This document shows, in pieces, positions 1 through 5,731 of a stretch of 7,487 nt of DNA (positions within the stretch are counted from its first letter, which is position 1; every line of letters starts with the position of its first letter). The notes beneath the pieces are model-generated. The model was not told where the DNA came from. It saw nothing but the letters and a program-made list of their open reading frames with translations, and searched no databases. The stretch is taken from NCBI GenBank assembly GCA_015222065.1, contig JADFUQ010000048.1, positions 1-7,487 on the forward strand, written 5' to 3'. The DNA is from Bacteroidota bacterium. Lineage in GTDB: Bacteria > Bacteroidota > Bacteroidia > Bacteroidales > VadinHA17. The translations under genes and the position numbers were made by a program.

Positions 1-13
1 AATTAAATGTAAG

Positions 14-130
14 TTACATAAAAATTTTGTATTGATTCTCAGCCACGGCACCACGCAGTTCATTAGCCGCATCCCATAATTCCTTCTCAAAGTCAATGTC
101 AGGGCGGGAGTTATTGGATTTCTTATTCAT
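14..130 (-). pseudogene. hsdM: N-terminal remnant of type I restriction methyltransferase HsdM
   Basis: A 38-codon minus-strand frame starts with ATG at 130-128 and stops at 16-14. Residues 11-33 contain FEKELWDAANELRG followed by AVAENQYK, which closely resembles the opening helix of type I N6-adenine methyltransferases (HsdM N-terminal domain, usually about 15-45 residues into a protein of about 500 or more). HsdM methylates adenine within the HsdRMS complex and carries an NPPY catalytic motif. After QYK the match ends, giving IFM and a stop, so the SAM-binding and catalytic domains are absent. The family resemblance is recognised from sequence; I infer the gene was cut by deletion or insertion close to position 20. 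No hsdS or hsdR is visible nearby. A short real protein is unlikely. Confidence 0.6.
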
Positions 131-224
131 TAGGGAAATTGGTTTTACCCAAAATTAGCAATAATCATGAGAATTTTGGTAATGTATTTAACGAAATTTT
201 ATTTTCATTTTTTGAAAACAACTC

Positions 225-293
225 TTCCAGGTCCGATGGACACTGGAAGGTTGTTACGCCTGAAGACCTGCCAGAGTCCGTAGGACCTGGCAG
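225..293. repeat. Pair of look-alike bulged hairpins
   Basis: Two hairpins lie 19 bp apart. The first (225-248) pairs TTCCAG-GTCC with GGAC-A-CTGGAA around the loop GAT. The second (268-293) pairs CTGCCAG-A-GTCC with GGAC-CTGGCAG around the loop GTA. Both have the same inner GTCC/GGAC stem, a 3-base loop and one bulged A, but on opposite arms, so the second resembles an inverted version of the first. The outer stems differ in sequence yet stay paired. A near-perfect 14-bp direct repeat (265-278 and 284-297) and an 8-bp inverted repeat (227-234 and 283-290) overlap them. An A-run at 299-307 follows. They are probably small intergenic palindromic repeats; a role as a terminator is unproven. Confidence 0.55.
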
Positions 294-330
294 AGTCGAA
301 AAAAAAAGAAGAAGAAGGTATTCAACCATT

Positions 331-488
331 CAAACCACTTTCGGGGTGTAAACCATTTCATGAACTTGCCCTGTGAAATGCCTCATGAGCAGGTTCGAGT
401 GGTGGAATGTGGGAGCGAGTAAACCACCGAAATGGTTAATGATTCTAAAACCCCGTCAGCGGTTTTAAACCCTGACGGTGGTTTGGTT
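331..488. repeat. Composite palindromic repeat, copy 1 (long loop in hairpin A)
   Basis: This element shares long identical blocks with 2018-2178: CAAACCACTTTCGGGGTGTA at its left end and TTCTAAAACCCCGTCAGCGG in the middle, and both end in GTTTGGTT. It contains two imperfect stems. Stem A pairs 332-350 with 421-437 across a ~70-bp loop. Stem B pairs 448-465 with 467-484 almost back to back. The 70-bp loop segment (351-420) carries GTGGGAGCGAGT and CCTCATGAGCAG, which appear in reverse complement in copy 2 but inside stem B there. No protein-coding content is seen. It lies about 75 bp upstream of the DUF3800 gene and, with copy 2, brackets that operon. Confidence 0.7.
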
Positions 489-565
489 CTTCATTATTCA
501 AAGAACTTTACTAAATTTACCATTCAAGGCACACACATTGGCTAAAAGCAAGCTGGCTGAAAGGA

Positions 566-1261
566 ATGATAGAAAATGAAATAATAATTAATATGAGTAA
601 GACTTTTAACATATATTGCGATGAAAGCACCCACCTGCAACATGATGGTATGCCTTTTATGATTATTGCTTATGTTAGTACGGGTTACAACCAATTGAAG
701 CTACACAACGAACATATTAAAATGTTAAAAGCAAAACATAAATTCAAAGGTGAAATAAAATGGAGTGGCGTTTCCAAATCACAATACTCTTTTTACGCAG
801 ATTTATTAGAATACTTCTTTGCAACTGACATAAAATTTCGTGCTGTAATAGTTGATAAAACTCAAATTAACGAAACAAGAGAAAATTTCAAGTATTCTGA
901 TTTTTATTTTCAGATGTACTATCAATTGCTGTATCATAAAATAAATCCAGACTACATGCATAATATTTATCTTGATATAAAAGACACTTGCAGTCAGAGC
1001 AAATTACAAAAGTTGTCAGATATTTTGAACCTTAGTAAAGCAATCCGAAATCTTCAATTTATCAAATCACATGAAAGCTATTTAATGCAAGTAGCCGATT
1101 TAATAATGGGGGCAATAAATTATCATTTGCGTGGGTTAAATACTGTTACAGCAAAAACCGATCTCATAAAAAAGATCGAATCCCACACAAAAATTGAGCT
1201 TACTCAATCTACACCTAAAAGCGCTGATAAATTTAATCTGTTTTTTATTGATTTAAAGTAG
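566..1261 (+). CDS. DUF3800 domain-containing protein
   Basis: The 231-residue protein has the layout of DUF3800, a family often found near mobile elements and defence genes and thought to have an RNase H-like fold; its biochemical activity is not established to my knowledge. Visible marks are YCDES at residues 17-21 with the conserved acidic pair after the first strand, EIKW at 63-66, a strand FRAVIVDK at 91-98, LDIKD at 136-140, and the helix HESYLMQVADLIMGAI at 169-184 with the family's conserved aspartate (D178). Length fits the family. The start is ambiguous: ATG 566 is the longest, but ATG 593 (MSKTFNIYCDES) begins just before the conserved region, as family members usually do, and neither has a good ribosome binding site. 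The next gene starts one base after the stop, so the two are almost certainly co-transcribed. Function in this locus is inferred from context only. Confidence 0.85.
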   Translation: MIENEIIINMSKTFNIYCDESTHLQHDGMPFMIIAYVSTGYNQLKLHNEHIKMLKAKHKFKGEIKWSGVSKSQYSFYADLLEYFFATDIKFRAVIVDKTQINETRENFKYSDFYFQMYYQLLYHKINPDYMHNIYLDIKDTCSQSKLQKLSDILNLSKAIRNLQFIKSHESYLMQVADLIMGAINYHLRGLNTVTAKTDLIKKIESHTKIELTQSTPKSADKFNLFFIDLK

Positions 1262-1262
1262 A

Positions 1263-1808
1263 ATGAGTATGCCAACAAATCTATTGAAAAAATATCCTGA
1301 ATTGCTTGAAATAATGCATCTATCCGAACATCAGCGAACAAAATCCCTTCGCGGGGTTTTTAATCGTGATATTCAAAATAACCCTGGTTTTAAATTTCGG
1401 TCAAAACAAATCAGACCAATTTTTATAGATGGAGAAGCTTCAATGGGAAATTTATTCAACCATTTGACCCGAGAAGAAGTGGAAGTAGTAAAACCGGATG
1501 GCACAACTTTTAATAAGCGAATTTTCGAGAAAGATCGTTCGATGCGTCTGCATTGGATAAAATTTCACATTGATGAATGTAAAAAAAACAATGTTGAAGT
1601 ATTCAGCATTATTGAAAGAAATACCAAAAAAAGAAAGAATGTAACCCTTACTTATATTTACGATTTAGAGCAACAGTATGTAATCGTAATGGAACCACAA
1701 AATAGCAACAGGGATTATTATTTATTAAGTGCTCATTACCTGAATAAAGATTATGGACCTAAAAAAATGAAAAAGAAACTAAAGAAGAAATTACCTTATG
1801 TGTATTAA
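1263..1808 (+). CDS. Small basic protein, possible BECR-fold (RelE/barnase-like) nuclease
   Basis: The 181-residue protein starts at ATG 1263, one base after the DUF3800 stop; a second ATG follows at codon 3. I know no named family for certain. The N-terminal half (1-80) is mostly helical. The C-terminal half (85-181) has RSMRLHWIKFHID (92-104), with His97 and His102, a run of strands including VEVFSIIER (111-119), VTLTYIYD (127-134) and YVIVMEPQ (139-146), then DYYLLSAHYLN (151-161) and a lysine-rich tail (167-177). The order of ER and KRK charges, YIYD, a YVIV strand and an xYYLLSA strand recalls phage and toxin nucleases of the barnase-EndoU-ColicinE5-RelE type. That fold assignment is an inference from pattern, not a database hit. 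There is no signal peptide or membrane segment, so it should be cytoplasmic. Tight coupling to the DUF3800 gene suggests a shared task. Confidence 0.8.
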   Translation: MSMPTNLLKKYPELLEIMHLSEHQRTKSLRGVFNRDIQNNPGFKFRSKQIRPIFIDGEASMGNLFNHLTREEVEVVKPDGTTFNKRIFEKDRSMRLHWIKFHIDECKKNNVEVFSIIERNTKKRKNVTLTYIYDLEQQYVIVMEPQNSNRDYYLLSAHYLNKDYGPKKMKKKLKKKLPYVY

Positions 1809-1814
1809 ACCGCA

Positions 1815-1846
1815 AGGCTCGGTAATCTTCCTGGATTATCGAGCCT
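1815..1846 (+). terminator. Terminator-like hairpin after the DUF3800 operon
   Basis: The arms at 1815-1827 (AGGCTCGGTAATC) and 1834-1846 (GATTATCGAGCCT) form a 13-bp stem with one G-T wobble and a 6-base loop, starting 7 bases after the operon's last stop codon. The following bases are pyrimidine-rich but lack a continuous T-run, so it may be a weak terminator or an mRNA-end stabilising structure. Confidence 0.5.
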
Positions 1847-2436
1847 CGAAACTCCTTCTTCCTATTATGGTAAGATGAGCATTACAAATGTATAATTAAA
1901 ATTACACCGAAAAAATGTTATAAAACATATTTGTTGACAAGGTTATTATGAAATGTCGGCCATTCTTTATACTATCCCTCGGCTTGTTCTATAACTTCTG
2001 AGAGGATCTCTTTTATTCAAACCACTTTCGGGGTGTAAAACCACCGAAAGGGTTAACGAATTCTAAAACCCCGTCAGCGGTTTACTCGCTCCCACTATCC
2101 ATTGCACAAACCCCTGCTCGTGAGACATTTCGCTCACTTTATTCACGAGATGGTTCAAACCCCGACGGGTGTTTGGTTGAAAATAATGAAGGAATAGTCC
2201 AATTATTTGGCATTCTGGTCGTTTCGTGCAGTTTGCTTCCCACCTTCACGATGTTACGGCGGACAAAGCGTCACTTCGTTCCTCTCAAAATCCTTTTTCA
2301 CCCTTTAAAATATGGTTATAACTGCGTCCTTCGGAACAAAGCATTACCATGGATCAAAATCTTTTCCTTTCCGATTATTCACTTATGACTTTTGCCTTTT
2401 ACTTCTCTACTCATTTCTCACCTCTCATCTTTCTCT
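1847..2436. other. Gene-free interval with composite repeat
   Basis: No convincing gene lies here. It contains composite repeat copy 2 (2018-2178). A 17-codon ATG frame at 1948-2001 encodes a short hydrophobic peptide (MKCRPFFILSLGLFYNF) that could be a leftover signal peptide, but nothing follows it in frame. Plus-strand open frames at 2173-2729 read through the repeat edge and a pyrimidine-rich tract and give serine-, proline- and phenylalanine-rich nonsense. From about 2386 the plus strand is strongly pyrimidine-rich, merging into the 7-bp repeat described next to the type IIG remnant. On the minus strand a frame near 2200 opens with MPNNWT, which vaguely recalls HsdS openings but is too short to call. 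Confidence 0.5.
2018..2178. repeat. Composite palindromic repeat, copy 2 (long loop in hairpin B)
   Basis: This is the partner of the element at 331-488, in direct orientation and similar in length (161 against 158 bp). Stem A (about 2019-2036 with 2037-2054) is almost loop-free here, while stem B (2065-2083 with 2157-2174) encloses a ~73-bp loop. The loop (2084-2156) starts ACTCGCTCCCAC and contains CTGCTCGTGAGA, which match the copy 1 loop in reverse complement. Bases differ between copies within both stems, yet pairing is largely kept, which suggests selection on structure or repeated gene conversion. No coding content is seen. Confidence 0.7.
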
Positions 2437-2666
2437 TCACTTTTGCCTTTTGCCTTTTGCCTTATTCACCCCCTCATCCTCCACAATTTTTATCTCCTCC
2501 TCTATCAAACCATACAACTCATATAACATTTTTGTTTAACATAAGGCGGATTCCCAATCACTACATCAAAGCCACCTTTATATTCGGAACGGAAGGCGTG
2601 GTTATAGGAGCAAAGCATCTTATCAACAAGGGGTTGCAACCCTTTGTTGTTGATATTGGAACGCAT
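2437..2666 (-). pseudogene. Collapsed type IIG restriction-modification enzyme remnant
   Basis: Two overlapping minus-strand frames carry separate parts of one protein family. The first (ATG 2666, stop 2505) reads FRSEYK then GGFDVVIGNPPYV, the methylase motif IV of N6-adenine methyltransferases, in which NPPY is the catalytic loop. The second (2529-2437, shifted frame) reads MLYELYGLIEEEIKIVE, which closely resembles the extreme C-terminus of Eco57I-like type IIG enzymes, normally hundreds of residues beyond NPPY. So an internal deletion has removed the rest of the catalytic and target-recognition regions, joining them out of frame at about 2525-2545. The upstream nuclease domain is also missing: the frame is closed by a stop before 2667. 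The tail ends in a lysine-rich run made by three tandem CTTTTGC heptamers (2440-2460, plus strand). It cannot be a working enzyme. Confidence 0.7.
2440..2460. repeat. Heptamer tandem repeat (CTTTTGC x3)
   Basis: Three exact head-to-tail copies of CTTTTGC lie here, with another TTTTGCC at 2390-2396, inside an 80-base pyrimidine-rich tract. They fall at the 3' end of the type IIG remnant, where they encode a KAKGKRQ tail on the minus strand. Seven-base units change the frame when copy number changes, but with this gene already broken I see no current role. Confidence 0.5.
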
Positions 2667-2713
2667 TTTTCATTTTACGTTAAAAAACTGTTCTATAATT
2701 TTTTTACTTTTCA

Positions 2714-2721
2714 TATTTTTG
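2714..2721 (+). promoter_or_regulatory. Candidate -7 promoter element of the porin gene
   Basis: TATTTTTG matches the Bacteroidota -7 consensus TAnnTTTG and lies 17 bases before the first ATG of the porin gene (32 before the second). No clear TTG-type -33 box is seen at the expected distance, and the surroundings are T-rich, so a chance match is possible. If real, transcription would begin close to the 2739 start, which favours the internal ATG at 2754. Confidence 0.35.
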
Positions 2722-2738
2722 TTTCATAATGAGTATAA

Positions 2739-4025
2739 ATGATTATAAAGCAAATGAATTTAAAACGATTCTTAATCATTACAGCAATAAGCCTGTTTTT
2801 TGTACTTGAAACACGGGCTCAATTTAATTTAGATGCTCAATACCGTCCACGGTTCGAAGTGCGAGACGGTTACCGAAAACTGGCCACAGAAGGTTCTACA
2901 CCATCAGCATTTATTTCACAACGTACAAGGCTTTCGTTTAGTTACAAAACCGAAAAAATAAAATTAAAATTCACACCACAGGATGTCAGGATTTGGGGCG
3001 ATGAACAACTGGCAAGCTCTAACGGTGTTTATGGCGACAATGCATCTATCGATTTATTTGAAGGTTATGCTGAAATAAAAATGGGTAATGTCGGCTGGAT
3101 TTCTGTTGGCCGTCAACAATTGGTGTACGATCATCAACGATTATTCGCTGCACGAAACTGGAATCAAAACGGTATTACCCACGATGCCGTTGTTTTTAAG
3201 CTCAGTGTAAACCAATGGAACATCCATGCCGGAAGTTCATGGAATTCACTTGATGCAACTTTATCTGATAATTTATACTTGCCCGGCCACATTAAATCTC
3301 TAAATTACTTATGGGCAAATCGAAAATTCAGCGACCTGCTTAATTTCTCATTCTTGCACATTGCCTCGGGTGTAACAGAAACAGATAGCACTAATACTCT
3401 GTATTTCAAGCAGACAACGGGTATTTATACTGAATATAACAACAACGGTTTAAAGTTAAGAGGAAACGCGTATTATCAATATGGTAAAAATAACACAGGT
3501 AAACATGTTAGTGCGTTCCTGATTGATGCTGATGCCGGGTACCAAATTGGTAATCTAACACCGGGTATCGGTCTAAGTTATCTTTCGGGGAATAAAAACC
3601 CGGGCGGTTCTACCGATAAGCTGTTTGATGTTTTGTACGGCTCAAGGCACAGGTATTTCGGTCACATGGATTATTTCAGAGATTTTGTGAAGCACACTAA
3701 AGAAGGCGGCTTAGCTGATTTTTACTTTTATCTTAAATATAAATTCTCTAAAACCGTTACCCTGGCTAATACAGGACACTATTTTCAACTGGCACAGATA
3801 AATGCCAATACTCCCAATAATAAAAACCTGGGTTATGAAAACGACTTGATGCTGAAATGCAAATTTTCAGATTGGGGCAGCATTGAAAGCGGGTATGTTT
3901 TCTACCTGCCCACAGAATCGCTCAAAATCTTGCAAGGTGTTTCTAACAACAAGTTTTCGCAATTCTTTTATCTGGAACTAACATTGAAACCAACTTTATT
4001 TAAACAAGAAGCAAAATCATTATAA
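2739..4025 (+). CDS. Alginate-export family outer-membrane porin
   Basis: The 428-residue protein is an outer-membrane beta-barrel of the alginate-export type. In Bacteroidota such proteins act as porins for diverse solutes, so alginate should not be assumed. A signal peptide is clear: basic MNLKR, a hydrophobic core to about residue 23, and a likely type I site at TRA/Q (27/28). The mature part opens with QYRPRFEVRDGY and shows family-typical stretches: SQRTRLSFSYK (60-70), DVRIWGDEQL (82-91), VGRQQLVYDHQRLFAARNW (about 122-140) and alternating amphipathic strands to the end, closing with the strand FFYLELTLKPTLF. Length suits a 16-18 strand barrel. ATG 2754 gives a more standard signal peptide than ATG 2739. 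Next downstream, 200 bp away, is a broken pstS gene; porins beside pst genes occur in this phylum, so a link to phosphate uptake is possible. The gene looks intact. Confidence 0.85.
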   Translation: MIIKQMNLKRFLIITAISLFFVLETRAQFNLDAQYRPRFEVRDGYRKLATEGSTPSAFISQRTRLSFSYKTEKIKLKFTPQDVRIWGDEQLASSNGVYGDNASIDLFEGYAEIKMGNVGWISVGRQQLVYDHQRLFAARNWNQNGITHDAVVFKLSVNQWNIHAGSSWNSLDATLSDNLYLPGHIKSLNYLWANRKFSDLLNFSFLHIASGVTETDSTNTLYFKQTTGIYTEYNNNGLKLRGNAYYQYGKNNTGKHVSAFLIDADAGYQIGNLTPGIGLSYLSGNKNPGGSTDKLFDVLYGSRHRYFGHMDYFRDFVKHTKEGGLADFYFYLKYKFSKTVTLANTGHYFQLAQINANTPNNKNLGYENDLMLKCKFSDWGSIESGYVFYLPTESLKILQGVSNNKFSQFFYLELTLKPTLFKQEAKSL

Positions 4026-4098
4026 CCTTATAAGAATATAGTTTCATAAATTGATTAAAAAACCCTTGATTTTCAGGTTTCATAAATAATTAGATAAT

Positions 4099-4145
4099 AG
4101 TCGGCAGTCCACAATTGGCAGTCGGCAGTCAACAATTGGCAGTCG
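4099..4145. repeat. 21-bp tandem repeat (2.2 copies)
   Basis: Two head-to-tail units, AGTCGGCAGTCCACAATTGGC and a copy with one C-to-A change, are followed by a partial third (AGTCG). The word GGCAGTC also recurs within each unit. The array sits in the 200-bp gap between the porin and the pstS remnant, has no open frame of interest, and resembles the short GGCAGTC-type intergenic repeats common in Bacteroidota. Confidence 0.8.
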
Positions 4146-4224
4146 ACTTAAAATTTAAAGTATAATGAAATAAGCTATTATCAAGCCATAAACATTAAAA
4201 TTCCAATAAATTAAAATTAATATT

Positions 4225-4602
4225 ATGAAAAGAGTAAATTTTCTTTATGTCCTTGTGGCAATTCTTTTGATGTCATCTTGTGTTTCTAAAAAAAAAAGAA
4301 AAAACGCTTAATTTTTCCGGAGCTTTTGCCCTTTAGCCATAAAATGGTCGGAAGAATATAAAAAAGAACACGAAGAAGTTCGGTTCAATATTTCCGCAGG
4401 TGGGGCAGGAAAAGGCATGGCAGATGCATTAGCCGGCACAGTTGATTTGAGAATGTTCTCTCGTGAAATAGCAAAAGAAGAAAAAGACAAAGGTGTATGG
4501 TGGGTAGGTTTATGCATAAATGCTGTTTTGCCTACCATCAGTGCAGATAATCCGTATCTGGAAACATTAAAAAACCGCGGATTTTTGATTCGTATAAAAT
4601 AA
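4225..4602 (+). pseudogene. pstS: Frameshifted and truncated phosphate-binding lipoprotein PstS
   Basis: PstS is the periplasmic phosphate-binding lipoprotein that feeds the PstCAB importer. ATG 4225 begins a lipoprotein signal (MKRVNFLYVLVAILLMSSC, lipid Cys19), but this frame meets TAA at 4309-4311 (codon 29). A second frame then reads KTLNFSGAFAL (4301-4333), and from 4330 the first frame resumes with PLAIKWSEEYKKEH, FNISAGGAGKGMADALAG and GVWWVGLCINAVLPTISADNP, typical of the PstS N-terminal lobe. This fits one extra A in the A-runs at 4288-4304 plus loss of about 7 bases near 4330-4336. The protein ends at 4602 after LKNRGFLIRIK, about 125 codons against the usual 270 or more, so the second lobe is missing. 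The stop is 11 bases from the end of the convergent iron-sulfur gene. Family match is strong; the mutation history is inferred. Confidence 0.85.
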
Positions 4603-4613
4603 GAGGAAGATAT

Positions 4614-5675
4614 TCAACTATTCATTGCTTTTTCTCTTTTTTCCCTCCATTCATTTTCAGAAAAAGGCGGAGGGACCAGTTCTTTCGAATTCTTCTGTTC
4701 AAGAGAGAGGGCCCCGGTTGAACAGGAAGTGACACAGAGACCGCATCCAAAGCAAAAAGAAGTATCAACTATACAAATATCGCCGATAATTTGCAGGGCA
4801 TTGAACTGGCATCGATCAATACATATTTCACATGCATTACACAAGTCTTTATCAACAACTGCATAAAAGTCAGACCGGGCTATTGAATTAAGACTACCAT
4901 ATTCAACCATTCCCCGAAGCACACCACATGAACAGGTACAGCAGTTGCAAATATAATTTACCTCTTTCTGTGTATTGCTTGTCGAATGTACCAGCCCTTC
5001 CCTGTCAGCCTCAGCCAGGATATCCAATGCTTCTTCTTTAGAGATTGACCTGATATCATCTGTACGGTCAAATGCACCTGGTCTGATAGAAAACACCAGG
5101 CAGTTTTCAACCGTATGGTCGCAACCCTGACCGATCAATTTTTTCTGGACCCTGCATATACAATTCAAGACACCCCAGGATTTGGCATTATCAAGATATG
5201 TAGAGGCTTTTTCATATGGCATAACATCTATATTTACCGGGATTGTTTTTTCAATGGGAATTACCCTGTGGACTGAAGGATCAACTATCATTGTCTTATG
5301 AAAGCTTTCCTTATAATAAACTTCAAAAAGTTCTGCAAACTCCTTATCTATTTTGGCATTCTGGCGTTCGTAAAAACCAACAACAAAAGGGATCAGGCAA
5401 AATGTAAACCCCTTGCCCTCCTCTCTTTTCAGGTCAATAAGCCCCTTTTTAACCATCCCTATTAAAAGAGATTTAACTTCATATTCACCGGCATTGTTCT
5501 TCTCTGCAATTGTTTTGATGGATTGATGCTCAAGGCTTAAGGCAGAAGCCAGCTTTGCCTCTTCCTGGGTAAAAAGTTTTGCCAGTAATTTTAACTCCAC
5601 TCCGCTTTTGGTTTTTGGAAAACCGTTTGGTATCTGATCCAGGCGATCGGCAAGTTTTTGATATATCTTATTCAT
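4614..5675 (-). CDS. Winged-helix and 4Fe-4S binding protein
   Basis: The 353-residue cytoplasmic protein joins three parts. Residues 1-100 look like a winged-helix domain (KSGVELKLLAKLFT, then AEKNNAGEYEVKSLLIGMVKKGLID). The middle has cysteine motifs CIC (172-174), C185, C192 and a dense CNCCTCSC (243-250) placed after a long helix with EEALDILAEADREGLVHSTSN. The C-terminus has two classical 4Fe-4S motifs, CxxCxxCxxxC at 279-289 and 308-318. This matches a recognised but poorly characterised group annotated as 4Fe-4S ferredoxins; an electron-transfer or redox-sensing role is inferred. The frame also opens further upstream with TTG at 5726, but I prefer ATG 5675: the protein then starts MNKIYQKLADRLD as relatives do, and the TTG overlaps a -7 promoter box. 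It is transcribed alone, convergent with the pstS remnant, with no clear terminator after its stop. Confidence 0.85.
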   Translation of the reverse strand: MNKIYQKLADRLDQIPNGFPKTKSGVELKLLAKLFTQEEAKLASALSLEHQSIKTIAEKNNAGEYEVKSLLIGMVKKGLIDLKREEGKGFTFCLIPFVVGFYERQNAKIDKEFAELFEVYYKESFHKTMIVDPSVHRVIPIEKTIPVNIDVMPYEKASTYLDNAKSWGVLNCICRVQKKLIGQGCDHTVENCLVFSIRPGAFDRTDDIRSISKEEALDILAEADREGLVHSTSNTQKEVNYICNCCTCSCGVLRGMVEYGSLNSIARSDFYAVVDKDLCNACEICIDRCQFNALQIIGDICIVDTSFCFGCGLCVTSCSTGALSLEQKNSKELVPPPFSENEWREKREKAMNS

Positions 5676-5723
5676 ACTATATCCGGTTTTATAGAATTGT
5701 TTTGATAAAGTTGATACGGGAGA

Positions 5724-5731
5724 CAAAGTTA
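5724..5731 (-). promoter_or_regulatory. Candidate -7 promoter element of the iron-sulfur gene
   Basis: Read on the minus strand this is TAACTTTG, an exact match to the Bacteroidota -7 consensus TAnnTTTG. It lies about 48 bases upstream of ATG 5675, giving a leader of about 40 bases. The -33 region is not clearly conserved. Its overlap with the upstream TTG argues against that TTG as a start codon. Confidence 0.5.

Larger units (their letters stand above)
131..565. other. Gene-free interval between hsdM remnant and DUF3800 gene
   Basis: This stretch holds the bulged hairpin pair and the first composite repeat, both listed separately. A 70-codon open frame on the plus strand (139-351) runs through both repeats. 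It ends in a low-complexity arginine-lysine stretch, resembles no family I know, and is treated as chance. Between 489 and 565, upstream of the DUF3800 gene, I see no TAnnTTTG promoter box and no usable ribosome binding site: an AAGGA at 561-565 directly abuts the ATG at 566, which is too close to act. Confidence 0.6.

Noticed and set aside
139..351. 70-codon plus-strand open frame
   Set aside because: It crosses the hairpin pair and the composite repeat, ends in an Arg/Lys low-complexity run, and resembles no family.
1948..2001. 17-residue hydrophobic peptide frame
   Set aside because: It could be a leftover signal peptide, but there is no mature protein, promoter or ribosome binding site.
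2100..2205. Minus-strand MPNNWT peptide as an HsdS start
   Set aside because: Only about six residues resemble HsdS openings before the frame enters the composite repeat; too short to support.
2173..2729. Three overlapping plus-strand open frames
   Set aside because: They read a pyrimidine-rich tract and lie antisense to the type IIG remnant, whose conserved motifs explain the sequence better.
4308..4538. 76-codon minus-strand open frame
   Set aside because: It is antisense to the pstS remnant, which has clear family similarity on the plus strand.
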